NCBI GenBank assembly: GCA_039621445.1
Contig: CP154957.1
Location: forward strand, 10,906,409-10,970,408
Direction: 5' to 3'
Length of the DNA stretch: 64,000 bases
Source of the DNA: Euglena gracilis
Lineage: Eukaryota; Euglenida; Euglenophyceae; Euglenales
The notes below the pieces were generated by a model that did not search any database, was not told where the DNA came from, and saw nothing but the letters and a program-made list of their open reading frames with translations. A program made the translations under genes and the position numbers. This document shows, in pieces, positions 11,396 to 22,184 of the stretch. Positions within the stretch are counted from its first letter, which is position 1, and each line of letters begins with the position of its first letter.

Positions 11396-11589
11396 TTCTA
11401 TTACAAGCGCAGGGTCCAAATAAAAGCGCACCCCCCACCGCCGAAGGCGGCAGTCGGCTACAAGCGCACCCCCCATTTTGATGGGATTTCCAAAGGAAAT
11501 CTACAAAAATCACGGCAGGTAGGGTCCAAATGGAAGCGCACCCCCTGCCGCCGGAGGTGGTGGTCCACTATAAGCGCACCCGTGCTTCC
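11396..11589. repeat. Dispersed repeat F, diverged double copy
   Basis: AAGCGCAGGGTCCAAATAAA and AGGGTCCAAATGGAAGCGCA each precede C runs and a CCGCCGAAGGCGG-type palindrome, then GGTCCACTATAAGCGCACCC. The order matches the better-preserved copies at 26,660-26,757 and 27,411-27,505, where the word is CTACAAGAGC in place of CTACAAGCGC. Confidence 0.6.
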
Positions 11590-11625
11590 ATCAGGGGGGG
11601 TTTACCCTGCCCCCCCCCCCCCCAG

Positions 11626-11727
11626 GACCAGCCGCCGCCTGCCGCGGAGGGGACGAAGAGCATCCGGGCCTCCGTCATCACCGCGCTGGACGACGAGGCC
11701 CCCCCTGCCGCCCACCCGCCCCCCTCC
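11626..11727 (+). CDS. Candidate internal exon (34 codons)
   Basis: After a C-run acceptor (CCCAG) the frame reads a Pro/Ala start, then TKSIRASVITALDDEAPP, to a GT donor at 11,728, phase 0 at both ends. The frame stays open to a TAA at about 11,776, so a longer exon with another donor is possible. SIRASV is followed by a helix-compatible segment. Confidence 0.5.
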
Positions 11728-12260
11728 GTGGGGCATGGCTCGGAGCCGGAGGGGCCCCAGGAGCAGGCGTCTTTTTAACTCGGAAGGCCCATCCGGTGAA
11801 TTCCGGGCTGGGACCCCCTCAGGGGGGGGGGTCCCAACCGGAGGCCGGGTGTGAAGTGCCAGAAAATTCTTCGGCAAGAGGGGGGACCCTTCCTCAGAGG
11901 CAGGGTATTAAGTGAGCGTTGGTTTTGTACAGGGGAGGGGAGGGGGGTCCAACCCCCCCCCCCAGGGGGTCCAGACCCCCCCCAGGGCCCTGGGGGGGGT
12001 CCAGAGACCACCCCATAGAACCAAGGATTTTTTTTATCCCCGGCGCTTCGCGCCAGCAAACTTGTGTTTTTATCATCTGTTTTTGTCAATTTGGAGAAAA
12101 AATCGCCTGAAAACGCAATTTTGGGTACTTTTTGAAGCCCCTCAAATTCTTTTCTGGCGCTTTGTGCCGTTTTTTTTTTTATACCTTGGGAGGAAGGTGG
12201 TCTGGGACCACCCCCCTCCCTCCCCTCTCATGTAACACCCTGCCCGGGGGTTTTAAGCAG

Positions 12261-12344
12261 AAGCCTGCCCGGGAGCGGCACTCCCAGCGGGCGTCGCTGT
12301 TTGAGGAGGCCCGGCCCCGGGAGGTGGTGCGGGGCCGGACTGCG
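12261..12344 (+). CDS. Candidate internal exon (28 codons), basic
   Basis: It follows TTTTAAGCAG and ends ACTGCG|GTCTTG; an inner donor GAG|GTGGTG at 12,324 is also in phase 0. It encodes KPARERHSQRASLFEEARPR, a charged segment with a basic-x-x-Ser site (RASLF) of the kind recognised by basophilic kinases. That is a family-level remark only. Confidence 0.5.
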
Positions 12345-12832
12345 GTCTTGGTTGGGGGTGGCGGGGGGGGGGGGCGTGGCCCAGTCACGTGGACGGGCAT
12401 ATGACCCGTGGCGTGGGAGTCCCTGAACCCCGGTGGTTTTTCGGTGGGGCCATTTCCGCTGCTGTTGCTGCGCCTTCAACACCGTTCCCACTTCAGTCTG
12501 GTCTTTCAGAGGTCCCTCGTGGGTGAGGAATCAGGGGGCGTCGTGTTACCCGGGTTTTCTCCAAAAAAACCGCCTCATTTTTTAAATGGGTTGGCGACCC
12601 AGGGGGGGTCCATAAGACCATGCCTTGTTCACTGGAGAACAAGAATAAGGCATGCCTCACAATGTCTTTGTGCTTTGTCCTCTGGGTCCCTTCCCCTCTG
12701 GTCGCGAGGGAGTGTGAGTACCGGCCCGATTCCCCCGGGGGGGGGGGTGGAACTGTGTGGTACCCCATGGATGGGAGGTTTTCCTCCATTTTTGGCGTGG
12801 GACCAATTGACTCATGAGGTTTGAGAAAGCAG

Positions 12833-12901
12833 CCCGACTGGGTCTACCCCGGGGAAGAGCATCCACCGGCCCACCAGTCGCTTGCCGCTGGGACGGATGT
12901 G
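12833..12901 (+). CDS. Candidate internal exon (23 codons)
   Basis: The sequence after GAAAGCAG reads PDWVYPGEEHPPAHQSLA and AGTDV to GTG|GTGTCG, phase 0 at both ends. The frame stays open further, to SSHALRHTQDAPNSS. It is shorter than 60 codons. Confidence 0.45.
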
Positions 12902-13665
12902 GTGTCGTCCCACGCGTTGCGGCACACCCAGGACGCCCCTAACTCATCAGACAATCTTTTCTGAAAAAAAATGAATTTGCTTTGGAAAACATTTGGACCA
13001 CTTCATTAATTCGTTTTTATTTCAGTGTATTTCCGTCCTACGGTTTGCCTACGTTTTGCTTTGAAGAACAGAGCATATAAGCGGCAAAAGATCAATCCCA
13101 TTTTCCTTGTGTCAAATATGAATGATTCCTGTTGTGCACCTAGATTTGGTCACCATCAGCGAATATGTGTCGCCTCTCAGATTATCTCATCATCTGATCT
13201 GTCTAATCAGGTCACTGATTATAAAAGTTTCTCCCCCGCATACGTGGATGCACACACAGATGCACTGACTCTGGGTTTTTTTTTATAAAGCTTGAGTAGA
13301 CCCTACCCGCCCGGGGGGCTATCGCTGCAGATCTGCTAAAACAATGTTGGGTTCAGCCGGCGAAGCCGGGTTGGATGAAGAGATTTTTCATGCGAAGTGC
13401 CGCAAAAGGGGGAAAAAAACTGCTAAAAATGGCATTCCGAGGAACTTTTGGGAGGGGTTTTCTCAAAGCGTTGCTGAAAAATCCCAACCCATTTGATTCG
13501 ATCGCGCTTTGACCCCTCCGTTTTCGGGTGCCAGCCGGTTTCAGGACCAGCCGTTGCCCCCCCCCCCCCCCAATGCCTTTTTTTCCAGCCAGCACTTCTT
13601 TGCAGCTGGCTTATAGAACTCCTCCGGGGGGAGGGGAGTCCTAAACTGCGTCGCAACTGGGCCAG

Positions 13666-13722
13666 AAGCGAAGTTAGCGCCGGCCATGAACAGATGAACA
13701 GACAAGAAGCCGTAGTGTAACT
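13666..13722 (-). repeat. Dispersed repeat H, inverted copy
   Basis: On the minus strand this repeats the 6649-6705 sequence, including GGCGCTAACTTCGCTTCTGG and ACGGCTTCTTGTCTGTTCAT. It lies about 85 bases upstream of a predicted exon. Confidence 0.6.
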
Positions 13723-13806
13723 AGGAGGGGGGGTCCTAAAGAAAACCCCTGACCAACACCGCACACCTACACCTAAATCAGAGGGACGGCGTGTCCCCTC
13801 CCACAG

Positions 13807-13950
13807 TCTGGACAACTCAGAGGACAGCGTGGAGGACGACATCTGCGTCATGGTCGACCTCCAGGGGGAGCCCGTGCACGACGTGGACGGCTACCCGGTG
13901 CTGGCGGAGGTGGAGCCCGGCATTGCCCCGATGCCAGGGGCCGTGGGCAG
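13807..13950 (+). CDS. Candidate internal exon carrying the G-x-P-V-x-D repeat (48 codons)
   Basis: The acceptor CCTCCCACAG and donor GGGCAG|GTCCCC give phase 2 in and out. An acidic lead-in (NSEDSVEDD) precedes ICVMVDLQGEPVHDVDGYPV and LAEVEPGIAPMPGAV. The hydrophobic strand, then Q/DG-x-P-V-x-D-x-x-G-x-P pattern recurs at 14.7, 25.7, 26.5 and 27.8 kb and looks like a tandemly duplicated small fold. No known family is recognised. Confidence 0.65.
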
Positions 13951-14097
13951 GTCCCCCTCCCTCCAGGGTTCCCGGCACCCTTCCCTTGAGGCGACTGTCT
14001 TGATGGCATCGACACCTCCCCTCTATCTCATACAAAACAATCCCCTCTATGCCATACCCCCCAAAAATTATGCACGCACAGGCGCACGCACAGACAT

Positions 14098-14123
14098 GCA
14101 CACACACACACACACACACACAC
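14098..14123. repeat. Short CA microsatellite
   Basis: Thirteen CA units lie in the intron after the 13.8 kb exon. Confidence 0.95.
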
Positions 14124-14667
14124 CGGGGCTGTTTTATTTGAGGAGGTTTGCAAACCTTCGAAGCCCCAGGTGACAGAATTCTGCCTGCTTGTACAGTTGT
14201 ATCGCATCTTTCCCTTTTTTATTATCATTTCTCCCCAAATCAGACTGCGCACATGTGCTCTATTGTAGCTGCCAATGTGCGGCAAGGTTACGATCATCAG
14301 ACTTCTGGCGAAGTGAGACGCAAAGTATGGAACGTTGCAGATTTCCCTCCCAACTCAAAAATTTGGCAGAGATGCTGCTGCTCCTCCCCATAGCCTGCCT
14401 GCACAGCAGCGTTGGCTTTTGGAATTCCCGTGGGGCGTTCGGACCCCGTGGGGATGAACAACATTTTCTTTTTAATATTTCACCATTAAATTTGAATATT
14501 TGTGGGGCTCATCAACATAAAAACTCATTTTGCATTTCCGTAGTATTTTGCTGTCTTTCGGGGGGTTTAATGCCTATTTTTTTGAGTGAACTAACCCCCC
14601 CCCGTTTGGGCTCTCCTGCGTCGCAACACAACTGCAAGGGCACCTGGCGGCGGTGGTCAGTGTGCAG

Positions 14668-14748
14668 AACTTGATGCCACAGATGATCCTTCGCTTTCCT
14701 GATGGGGAGCCAGTGCGGGATGCTTGGGGAGCCCTTTGCACTAATATG
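14668..14748 (+). CDS. Candidate internal exon with G-x-P-V-x-D unit (27 codons)
   Basis: The acceptor GTCAGTGTGCAG and donor AATATG|GTATGA are in phase 0. It encodes NLMPQMILRFPDGEPVRDAW, the same strand-DGEPV-x-D pattern as the 13.8 kb exon. A start at 14,639 would add HLAAVVSVQ in frame. The previous candidate ends in phase 2, so one boundary between them is probably mis-set. Confidence 0.6.
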
Positions 14749-15031
14749 GTATGATGGCCATCGTGCGGGAGTGGGCACGAAAACAACCTTTTTTTATGTT
14801 AACAAAACCTCGTAAAACAGCGCAATATGAGGTGCATAGCTTTCAGGGCACATTATAACAGCTGTGGTCTTGTGGTAAAAAGAAAAGGACATTTGCCAAA
14901 GTTCACTTCTGGGTTGGCTGGCTTTGTATACTGTCTCATGGGCCCTGCACCTTTCATTCCACTTTCTCTTTGTTTCCATCCGCCAGCTTTGCCTCTCATG
15001 GCAACGGTTGTATTGGTGACGCTCAGCACAG

Positions 15032-15145
15032 GCTGGCGTGACCGTTTCGGCGGCAAACGGTCCCCCGGCGCCGCCCGCGGCCGGTCCATCACCAAAGAGC
15101 TGGCCCAGGAGCTTGCGAGGCACTCGGCTCGCAGCGTCGTCGCCG
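15032..15145 (+). CDS. Candidate internal exon with A-Q-x-L-A helix (38 codons)
   Basis: Between GCTCAGCACAG and GCCG|GTGGCC one frame (phase 1 in and out) gives a basic Gly/Arg-rich start, then GRSITKELAQELARHSARSV. The helix with E-L-A-Q-x-L-A resembles VTREVAQRLA at 22.7 kb and MKHAQRLAGI at 26.5 kb. A second open frame in phase 0 is Pro/Ala-rich and cannot be excluded. Confidence 0.5.
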
Positions 15146-15408
15146 GTGGCCGGTGGCAGGAGGCTCGGCCGGGCTGCTTTTTTTTGGGAAGCTGACCTCC
15201 CCATCAGCTTGTCTGCGTGTTTCAGAATGCCATGATCATGTCTCTGAATTCCGGTACCCCAGTTGCAACGATACATTCATTTGAGGTGCATACAAACATT
15301 TGATACACACATTTGATTCTTTTTAATCAAGAAGTCTTTTCATGTGCTTTACTGTATGTGCGACGTTTTCTGTCTGTTTCCCGCCTGTATTTCCTCGTCT
15401 TCTCTCAG

Positions 15409-15622
15409 CGAATGCTCCACACACCATGGGGGTGGGATGGCGGTGCCCCAACAGGGGCTGCGACCCCCGTCCCCGCACGGGGCCGGGCCAAACGGCTGCC
15501 TGGGCGGAACCCCCGCCCGCCGCGCCGGCCGTGCCGGCCAACGGCTCTGCATTCCGGGACGCCACGGGGAAGGGCCCTGCGCCGCCCTGGCGGCAGGCCA
15601 CAGACGTGGACGGGGAGCAGAG
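15409..15622 (+). CDS. Candidate internal exon, Pro/Ala-rich
   Basis: A pyrimidine-rich tract (CGTCTTCTCTCAG) leads to 214 nt open in phase 1, ending GAGCAGAG|GTATTT (phase 2). It includes MGVGWRCPNRGCDPRP and later ANGSAFRDATGKG. Another frame is also open, but less like its neighbours. Phase 1 in agrees with the previous exon. Confidence 0.5.
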
Positions 15623-15858
15623 GTATTTTTTTTTTAAAGTTTGGTGACCGGGGGCGGGGGGCAGGGGGTGGGTGGGCCGGGGGGGGATTCGGGTTGAGTG
15701 GGCCCCTCCCAGAGGGGTTTTTTTAATTTTGGAGGGCCAAATGTATTTTGGACTCCAAATTTGACACCCCAAAAGTCCTGAGTCCCCCCCCCTGGGTGGG
15801 GGGGTGAGACGGTCCGGCCCCCCCCCCCCCCGGGACTTAAAAAACCTCTGGCGGGGAG

Positions 15859-16011
15859 TTGGCGGACGCCTCGCCGCCCAACGTGCCGGTGGTGGTGCGG
15901 TACGTGACGGGCCCCATGCCCCGGCCGACCACCGACATGGTGCCCCGGGAGCCGCAACCCGGCCAGCTTCCTGCTTTGGGCTTCGGTGCGACGGTGGACC
16001 CGTGCGGAATG
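15859..16011 (+). CDS. Candidate internal exon (51 codons)
   Basis: It starts after GCGGGGAG and ends GGAATG|GTCAGT, a good donor, phase 0 at both ends. It encodes NVPVVVRYVTGPMPRPTTD, then EPQPGQLPALGFGATVDPC. The VVVRYVTG strand suggests an ordered segment. Confidence 0.6.
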
Positions 16012-16618
16012 GTCAGTTTCAGAAGGACACGCCGATTTGGGTGAAACGGCCACGCCACTTGAGTTCCTGGATAAAAGCTATTGTGACGTTGTGCATCATT
16101 CTTATTATACAGTTATTTTTCTTTTTTTTCCCTGCGCTGTTTTGGTTTCATTTCTGACACCTCAATTTGGTGATGTGTGAGTCTGGTAACGTGAAACCTC
16201 TGCAGCTTATTCCGGCCAGTTTTTCTCCCAATTTGGAGCTGAAAACGTCCCCAACGTTTGGCCCAGGAGCCTGCTGATGTGGAAACAGAACCTCACCTGC
16301 CTGCAGGGCTGAAATAGGAATCCCATTCCGGTAGGTAAAGGCCGATCCCTCCAACCGTTTTGTTTAGTCTTGGACCCCGGGGGCAGGGGTGGGTGGGTCT
16401 GCTGAGCCTCCCCCGGGGGGTCCCCCAGGGGGAGGGGTGGGATGTACTTTTCGGCGCCAAAAGTTTTTTTTGAAAAAGGTGCTATTTTTAGAATTTTTCG
16501 CGATTTTTTTATTTTTTATTTTTTTGGCCATTTTTGGGGGAAAGTGGGTGGGTCCCCCGGGACCCCCCGGTCTTAAAAAAAAAAACCCCTGGACCCCTCC
16601 CCACCCCCATCACCACAG
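16012..16618. other. Intron, no gene seen
   Basis: Mixed composition, then a C/G-run-rich stretch (16,375-16,600) in which facing GGGGGGTCCCC and CCCGGGACCCCCC words suggest a decayed inverted-repeat element that I cannot delimit. Confidence 0.35.
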
Positions 16619-16753
16619 GCAGGCCTTCCCTGCAGCCCTGCCCGCCTGTCAAACCCGGTTGCTGACAGCGACGCTGAGGCGGCGGGGCCCCGGCGGACGC
16701 TGGTGGAGCTGTCCGCCCCCAGCGACGGGGAGGCGCTGGGGGCGGAGTCCATC
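16619..16753 (+). CDS. Candidate internal exon, acidic/Ser-rich (45 codons)
   Basis: The acceptor CCCATCACCACAG and consensus-like donor ATC|GTGAGC enclose 45 codons in phase 0, joining in frame to the previous exon. It encodes GLPCSPARLSNPVADSDAE, then RRTLVELSAPSDGEALGAES. No family is recognised. Confidence 0.65.
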
Positions 16754-17496
16754 GTGAGCAGCAAGCAGCGAGGCGGACGGGCTCCGGCCCCCCAGACTGC
16801 CAGATGTGTTGGATGGAAGTGCTGACCAACGCATCAGCACGTCAGTATTTGGTGTTTTTTCCCCCCATTGACACCACACCATTGACACCACTACGTGCTA
16901 ATATTGCATATTTTTTGTTGTGTTTATTTTGATGCTGGTATGAATTTTTTATTTATTGGCATTCATTTCATGCACCACTCATAACCCTGGGGGATATAAA
17001 GATAGTTGAAAGTGGAGGCTTAGTCAGCAAAAAAGGGTATGACAACGGAAAGATTCAGAGAGGGGTCACCGTCAGAGGAGGGTTGTCACACCCCATGTAA
17101 ATAGATGGATAATATCCCTATTGACATAACCCCCCCGAATAGAACCACGCCTTGGTTTTTGACTATTGGTCCGAATTGAGCCTCCCTTTTACTCACAGTG
17201 TACAAGTGAAGGGGATTGAACATACCCCGAATGGAAGCCTCCCCTCCGTTTTGGACCAACAGTCTGAATAGAAGCACTGGGATGGGGCCCATTCGGGGGG
17301 GTTTTACTAATTAGCGCTACGAGGTGTTCGGGATGTTTCTGAACCTGGCTCTCTCTCCAGAAGCGGTCTTGAGTCAGCCTGCACACTGTGACGACTTCGG
17401 AAGGTTTCTGGCGGGGGTCGGCTGGTTTCTCGAATTGGCGAAGCGTCGGCGGGAGTAAACGGGGGGGTTGCCACAGAGGACAGGTCTGAGACGCAG

Positions 17497-17561
17497 GAAA
17501 CCACATGGTGATGGTGATGGTGGATGGGGAGGGGGACCACCACCCACCTCACTCCATCCTG
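17497..17561 (+). CDS. Weak candidate exon
   Basis: After GACGCAG one frame reads HMVMVMVDGEGDHHPPHSIL to CTG|GTGGGA. The MVDGEG segment echoes the DG-type repeat, but part of it is an ATGGTG mini-repeat, and GC content is lower than in firm exons. Confidence 0.3.
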
Positions 17562-17859
17562 GTGGGAAAGTGTGTGGGGTACAACGCCCCCACCCCTGGG
17601 TGGGTAGACCCCCACCAGACTTTCCTGTACAGCTATGTCAGCGAGGGTCATGTCAACCTTCCCCCCATGTTCTTAACTCGGGGACGGTTGAACAGCAGCC
17701 AAGCATCCTTCTTGCTCCCTGAGGGCAGTTGCGTGACAGGGGTATTTATGGGATGGGGTTAGGGGTATACTTTTCGTCAAAGTTAGTAACACCTAAGCTA
17801 GGTTTCCATAAAAATCGGTCGAAATGTTGGCCAAGGTCATAACCAGGCCGTATTTTAGT

Positions 17860-18130
17860 CGGGTGCCGACCCCACCGGGGGGGGGGGGGCCTGCCCGGCA
17901 GGCACCCCAAGGCACTCCAAATCCGACCCCCCCGGGGGGGGGGGGTAGGGCACACGGCCAAAAGTGCCCCTACACAGACCCAGCGCCGAAGGCGCCGAGC
18001 CAAAACTGGCCTATTTTCAAAGGAATTTGCCTGGGCACAGGCCGAAATCCGACCCCCCGGGGGGGGGGTAGTGCCTGCCTGGGCAGTCACCCCAAGGCAC
18101 TCCGGACCCCCCCCTCCCCCCGGGTTGGTA
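17860..18130 (+). mobile_element. G/C-run inverted-repeat element (family I, copy 1)
   Basis: It begins near GGTGCCGACCCCACC followed by a G run and contains GGCACTCCA, CGGCCAAAAGTGCC and a GCGCCGAAGGCGC palindrome, ending near a C run and GGGTTGGTAAAA. The same words in the same order occur at 22,185-22,450. The two copies are diverged. There is no open frame. Confidence 0.6.
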
Positions 18131-18179
18131 AAAAAAAAAAACAGCCTAGTCATAACCCTAACCCTTATTCCATAAATAG

Positions 18180-18439
18180 CCCCTGGTATTGCACTGGCCC
18201 TCCCCGGGGGGGGGGTCCGGCTGCCGGTTGAACATTCCTGCATTCCGGCCCTCTTCGCTGCCGCCGACCCGGGGCCCCCGGCGGACAGTGACGAGGAGAC
18301 TGAGAGCAGCCCCCGGCAAAGCGGCGGACCGCCCCCCGAGCTGGCGACGAGCAGCCCTGCACCGGCGGTGCCACCGCCCCACTCCTCCCGCCCGGGGCAG
18401 CGTTGCCCGGCCGGGGCCGCCGACCCTGCCTCGGACGGC
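18180..18439 (+). CDS. Candidate internal exon, Ser/Pro/Glu-rich
   Basis: One frame is open from an acceptor-like AATAG to GGC|GTGGCT. The part from about 18,250 on is clearly exon-like: ADPGPPADSDEETESSPRQ, then a Pro/Ser-rich region ending PASDG. The 5' end may be later (GACAG before 18,289), because the first 60 bases include a G run. Phase 0 out. Confidence 0.5.
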
Positions 18440-18599
18440 GTGGCTTTCTTCTTTGGGGAACACCCCCCTAACAACGGGGTGGTGTTGCAATGGAACCTGG
18501 CCAGTGTTTTCGCTTTCAGGGGTTGAAAAGAAAGCACCTTTTTGGGGGTTCAAGTCGATGGCTCAGGATTGGCAGCCTAACCCCCCCCCACTTGTAAAC

Positions 18600-18715
18600 C
18601 CCCCGGGGTTTATAGGATCCGGTTTGGTTGGTCGGCCGAAGGGGGGGGGGTGCCTGCTATGGGCCGGCATCCCATAGCACAAGGCACCCCCTCCTCCCCG
18701 GCGTTGGTTAAAAAA
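18600..18715. repeat. Partial family I-like inverted repeat
   Basis: A G run followed by TGCCTGCTATGGGCCGGCAT and CCCATAGCACAAGGCACCCC forms an imperfect palindrome. It ends CGGCGTTGGTTAAAAAAA, similar to the right end of the 17.86 kb element. Confidence 0.5.
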
Positions 18716-19410
18716 AAAGCCAACTCAGGACCAACGTTTGAAGTTTGTAATTTAGTGTCTGTCGCATGTGTTAATAATGTTGGAATTCGCCTCTCAGGCA
18801 ATCAGCCTGAGTCCTGCACCGAGGCCCACGCCAGAGCTGTGCATGTTTTGACGGTGTTTGAACTCAGCCTTTAATATTGTTGTCCATCCCGGCGCCAGGA
18901 ATTGATCTGCCACACCTTTTTTTTGCGTGCCAAAGTTGTGATATATTCTGCAATGCGAGCGTCATTTTGCAGTTGATCGACCCCCCTCCTCCAAAACACA
19001 CCCAATAAGGAACCCACCTGTCTAAGAGCATTTCCTTAAATAAAAGAAACCGGCACTCCGCACCAAAACCCATACCCAGGCCTCCCGCCAGGACCCCCCC
19101 CCCCCAGGGGGTCCGGCCCCGGAATCAACAATCCTCCTCCCCCGGAGGGTCTTCCGAGTAAAAAAGAATTCTGGTCTGGACATGGTTGCTGAACATTAGA
19201 CAGCCCGATTTTTTTTGGCCCCCCCCCAGGGGGGGGGGTCCCGCGCTGGGCTGGGTGGGTGGGTGGGTGGGTGGGTGGGAGGGACCCCTTCTCCCACCGG
19301 GGTCTTGTCTTGAAAAAGCCTGATCCAGACATCAATGACTCTCAGTAAAAAGCCCGCCCCCCTCTGCCACACCACGCTCCCAAACTGCCCTGGCCCACCC
19401 CCAAGCGGAG

Positions 19411-19527
19411 GTCGTGGAGGACGCCGAGCCAACCGTAGACCCCAGGGAGGACACCGACGATGGGACGGTGGAGGGCCCCTTTGAGCTCCACCAACTCTCC
19501 CAGGCTGTTTCTTCTCACTCGCCAGGG
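19411..19527 (+). CDS. Candidate internal exon, acidic (39 codons)
   Basis: The exon reads VVEDAEPTVDPREDTDDG and then VEGPFELHQLSQAVSS to CCAGGG|GTAATC, phase 0 at both ends with a start after GCGGAG. An upstream AG (CCCCAAG) would add one residue in phase 1. It is strongly acidic, unlike its neighbours. Confidence 0.6.
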
Positions 19528-19766
19528 GTAATCGTTGCACCACACAAGCCTTGCACATGTTCTTGAGGCAGACACCATTCAGATACGTATTTTTTTCAGA
19601 AGTGTGTCCTTGCGATGCCCGCCATTTCTGGGAAGGGATGATAGGTTTCATTTAAAAAGCTTTTGGATGATCTCACTGAGGGCTTGTTTTTTTTTCACGC
19701 TCATCCAAGCAATGTAAAAATTTCTCATTCACGGATTTGGCACCATTATGTTTGTGCTGTGCGTTT

Positions 19767-19975
19767 GTGTGATTGTGTGTGTGTGTTTTGTGTCTGCTGT
19801 GTGCTGGCTGGTGTGTGTGTGTGTGTGTGTGTGTGTTGCGCGCGCGCGCTCTCTCTCTCTCTCTGTTTGTGTGTGCTGTGTCTGTGTTGCAACCACAGTT
19901 GTGTGTGTGCATACTGTGTTTGTGTCTTGCATGTGTATGTTCGTGCGTGCGTGCGCGCACGTGTGTGTTATTCTG
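19767..19975. repeat. Compound GT/CT/GC microsatellite
   Basis: Interrupted (GT)n with a (GC)n and (CT)n centre at 19,838-19,864. Cys/Val-rich or Thr/His-rich open frames across it are repeat artefacts. Confidence 0.95.
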
Positions 19976-20012
19976 TTTGCGAGTACTTTCCTCCAAGGGG
20001 ATAAACCGACAG

Positions 20013-20096
20013 CCTGAATTCTCCACTTCTACCAGTACCACCCCGGAGAAGGGCGTCGGGGTCGCAGAAGTGGTGCCCGATGCGGACGCTCACCAG
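20013..20096 (+). CDS. Candidate internal exon (28 codons)
   Basis: ACCGACAG starts 28 codons in phase 0 to CACCAG|GTGGAG. It encodes PEFSTSTSTTPEKGVGVAEV and VPDADAHQ. The frame remains open for another 120 nt, so a later donor (AGG|GTGGTC at 20,109) is possible. It joins in frame to the 19.4 kb exon. Confidence 0.55.
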
Positions 20097-20470
20097 GTGG
20101 AGGGCAGGGTGGTCTGTCCCTCCTCCCCCTCCTCCTGTCCCCCTGTGCCTGCCCCTCCTCAGCAGGTTCCAGAGAAGAATTGCGGAGAATTTCTTCCGGT
20201 GCAAGGCGCCGGAAAGTGAGCAAAAATTGCCTTTCCCCCCTCACTTTTGAGCGTATTGATGCAAAAATTTCGAAAGATGAGCATTTTTGGATTTATTTTC
20301 GAAGAAAAAGCAGGGGTTTCCAGCAATTTTGGCCTTTTATCCGGCCCTTTGTCTGTCCACAAAAAAAATTTCCAGGCCCATGTCAGTTTCGAGGTAGGAG
20401 GGGTGGGGTACGACCCCCCCCCGCTCTGTGTCTGGCGCCCCCAAGGCTTCCCATCTGTCCCCGGGGAGGG

Positions 20471-20949
20471 GTAACCCCCCCCCCCCCGAATATAAGAAAC
20501 CCGTTTCTTATATTTTGGGTGTCGGCCGATGGGCCCAAAGGGTTTCTTATATTTGGGTGTCGAAGGCAGGCCCCAAGGGTTTCTTTTAAATGGAACTTTT
20601 TCTTCCTTCGGTTCCTTCATGTGATTAATTACATGTGACCGCCGTGTGTAGGATTTTGTCACTTTCTTGAGTCCAGTTGCACGTGCCCCACCCAAAAAAC
20701 AGTTGCTTCTGACCTCTTGCTTTGCAAAGAAACAATAGACTGGACCGGCTTCATCTTTGCGTTGATCGTGCCTTGAGATTTTCTGTGACCCGTGGTGAAA
20801 ATAGATGAGGGGTTTCTTATACATGGATTAGAGTCCAACAGCCTGGGGGTGTCTTATATTCGGGGGTTTCTTATATTTGGGTGTCGGCTGAAAACCGGCC
20901 AAAGGGTTTCTTATATTTGGGGGATTCTTATATTTGGGGGGGGGGTTAG
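20471..20949. mobile_element. C-tipped element with AATATAAGAAACCC ends (family B-like, copy 2)
   Basis: The left end is GTAAC, a run of 13 C, then GAATATAAGAAACC. The right end is GGGTTTCTTATATTTGGGGG, a G run, then GTTAG. GTTTCTTATATTTGGGTGTC recurs inside at several points. The non-repeat interior (about 20,590-20,810) has no open frame. The architecture matches the elements at 6969 and 62,331 with a different end word. Confidence 0.75.
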
Positions 20950-20997
20950 TTGTGTGGCTGTCGCCTGGATGTAAGGTTGGAAACCCCCCTGGCAAAG

Positions 20998-21095
20998 GGA
21001 GACCTGCTCAGCGAGACGACGGACACGGTACGCACCGTGGGCAGCGAACACCACCCCCCGCTGGAGTACAACTTCTGCCCAGCCATACCACAGAG
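20998..21095 (+). CDS. Candidate internal exon
   Basis: After CTGGCAAAG the frame reads GDLLSETTDTVRTVGSEHH and then PPLEYNFCPAIPQ to CAGAG|GTGACA, phase 0 in and phase 2 out. It starts 48 bases after the end of the preceding inverted-repeat element. In frame with the 20.0 kb exon. Confidence 0.55.
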
Positions 21096-22097
21096 GTGAC
21101 ATAAATCCCCAGGTTGATGTTTGACTGTTTGACTTTTGGCCGAGAGTGGCTGAGAGTGTTTGAGGCTTTTTTACTTTAAAAAAACAGGAATGAAAAGGTG
21201 CTCCCCCAACCCCTTGTGCCCCCCCATCTTAATTTTAGCCCCCAGCAAATCCTGTCTTTTTAGAAGCAAATTGTTTATTCTCTGCGTTCTAATCCCCCCC
21301 CCCTGCGTGTCCCACAAAAGATCCTGGTCCAACGAACACCCCTGTTTGGAGCCTGTTTGGACCTTTTGTTCCTGTTATTTTGTGTTCGAAACGGTTTTGT
21401 CTAATGAACACCACCTCTTGACCAGTTCACTTTTTTTTTCTCGACACTGAGGGGGGTGAATGTATTGCCGAAAATGCACCAAATAAATCACAATACAAAT
21501 AAAATGTAGCTATGGTGTCAGCTACTTTTTCCGATTTTTTTTTGTGCAGGGTGAATCAGCTTCTGGCAGTTTAGCTGTGGCTGCTTTTGGGCCCTTCTGG
21601 ACAAGCTCGGCACACCACAGTACAGCGGAGAGCGTCCCCTGCTTTTTGTCGTCCCATCAGGGACCCCCGCCCCTCCTGGGGTGAACAAGGTGGCCACGCC
21701 TTGTTTGTGGCTCAGACTTGTTTCTGTGTGTTTTGCAAGGAACCGAAGTCGTCAAATTTTACATCCGCCAACCCTCAATGCATACTTTTGTTGATAGCGG
21801 TCGTCGTGCAATATTGGTCAGACACATTATACCATCTATTTGTTTGGGAAACTGTCACACTTGAAAACCTTGAAGGTCCCTCTAGAAATTTCAGGGTCCT
21901 CAATACAGCCCAGCCTGCTGTCATAGGAAGCTGGCAGGGTTCCCAACTCCGGCCGACCTGTCAGCATCCAAATCAATTGACTTATTCCACCCACCCAGGA
22001 AAGTGTCAGAGACGGTCCGAGTCCGTTTGCCACTTTTTCCCCAGTTTTTTTTTGCAGGTTCGATTTTTTTGTATTTTCGATTTATTTTTTATATCAG
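21096..22097. other. Intron, no gene seen
   Basis: Average composition, no C-tipped element recognised, and no exon-like island with matching splice sites. Short open frames on the + strand are low confidence and not called. Confidence 0.4.
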
Positions 22098-22138
22098 TCC
22101 GGCACCACGCTCAGGCCCATTCCAGCCGGGGCACCTCC
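22098..22138 (+). CDS. Weak candidate micro-exon
   Basis: TATATCAG is followed by 41 nt encoding SGTTLRPIPAGAPP and then GTTGGG. PIPAGAPP resembles LPGGAPL of the 22.7 kb exon. Too short for confidence. Confidence 0.3.
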
Positions 22139-22184
22139 GTTGGGGTTGGGGGGGGGGGGTGTCAGCCGCAGGCTGAGTTTTAAG

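Noticed and set aside
12990-13288. 87-residue + strand frame with ordinary composition (NMNDSCCAPRFGHHQRIC)
   Set aside because: The composition is plausible, but I find no acceptor or donor that fits and it does not share the GC bias of the exons. Left uncalled.
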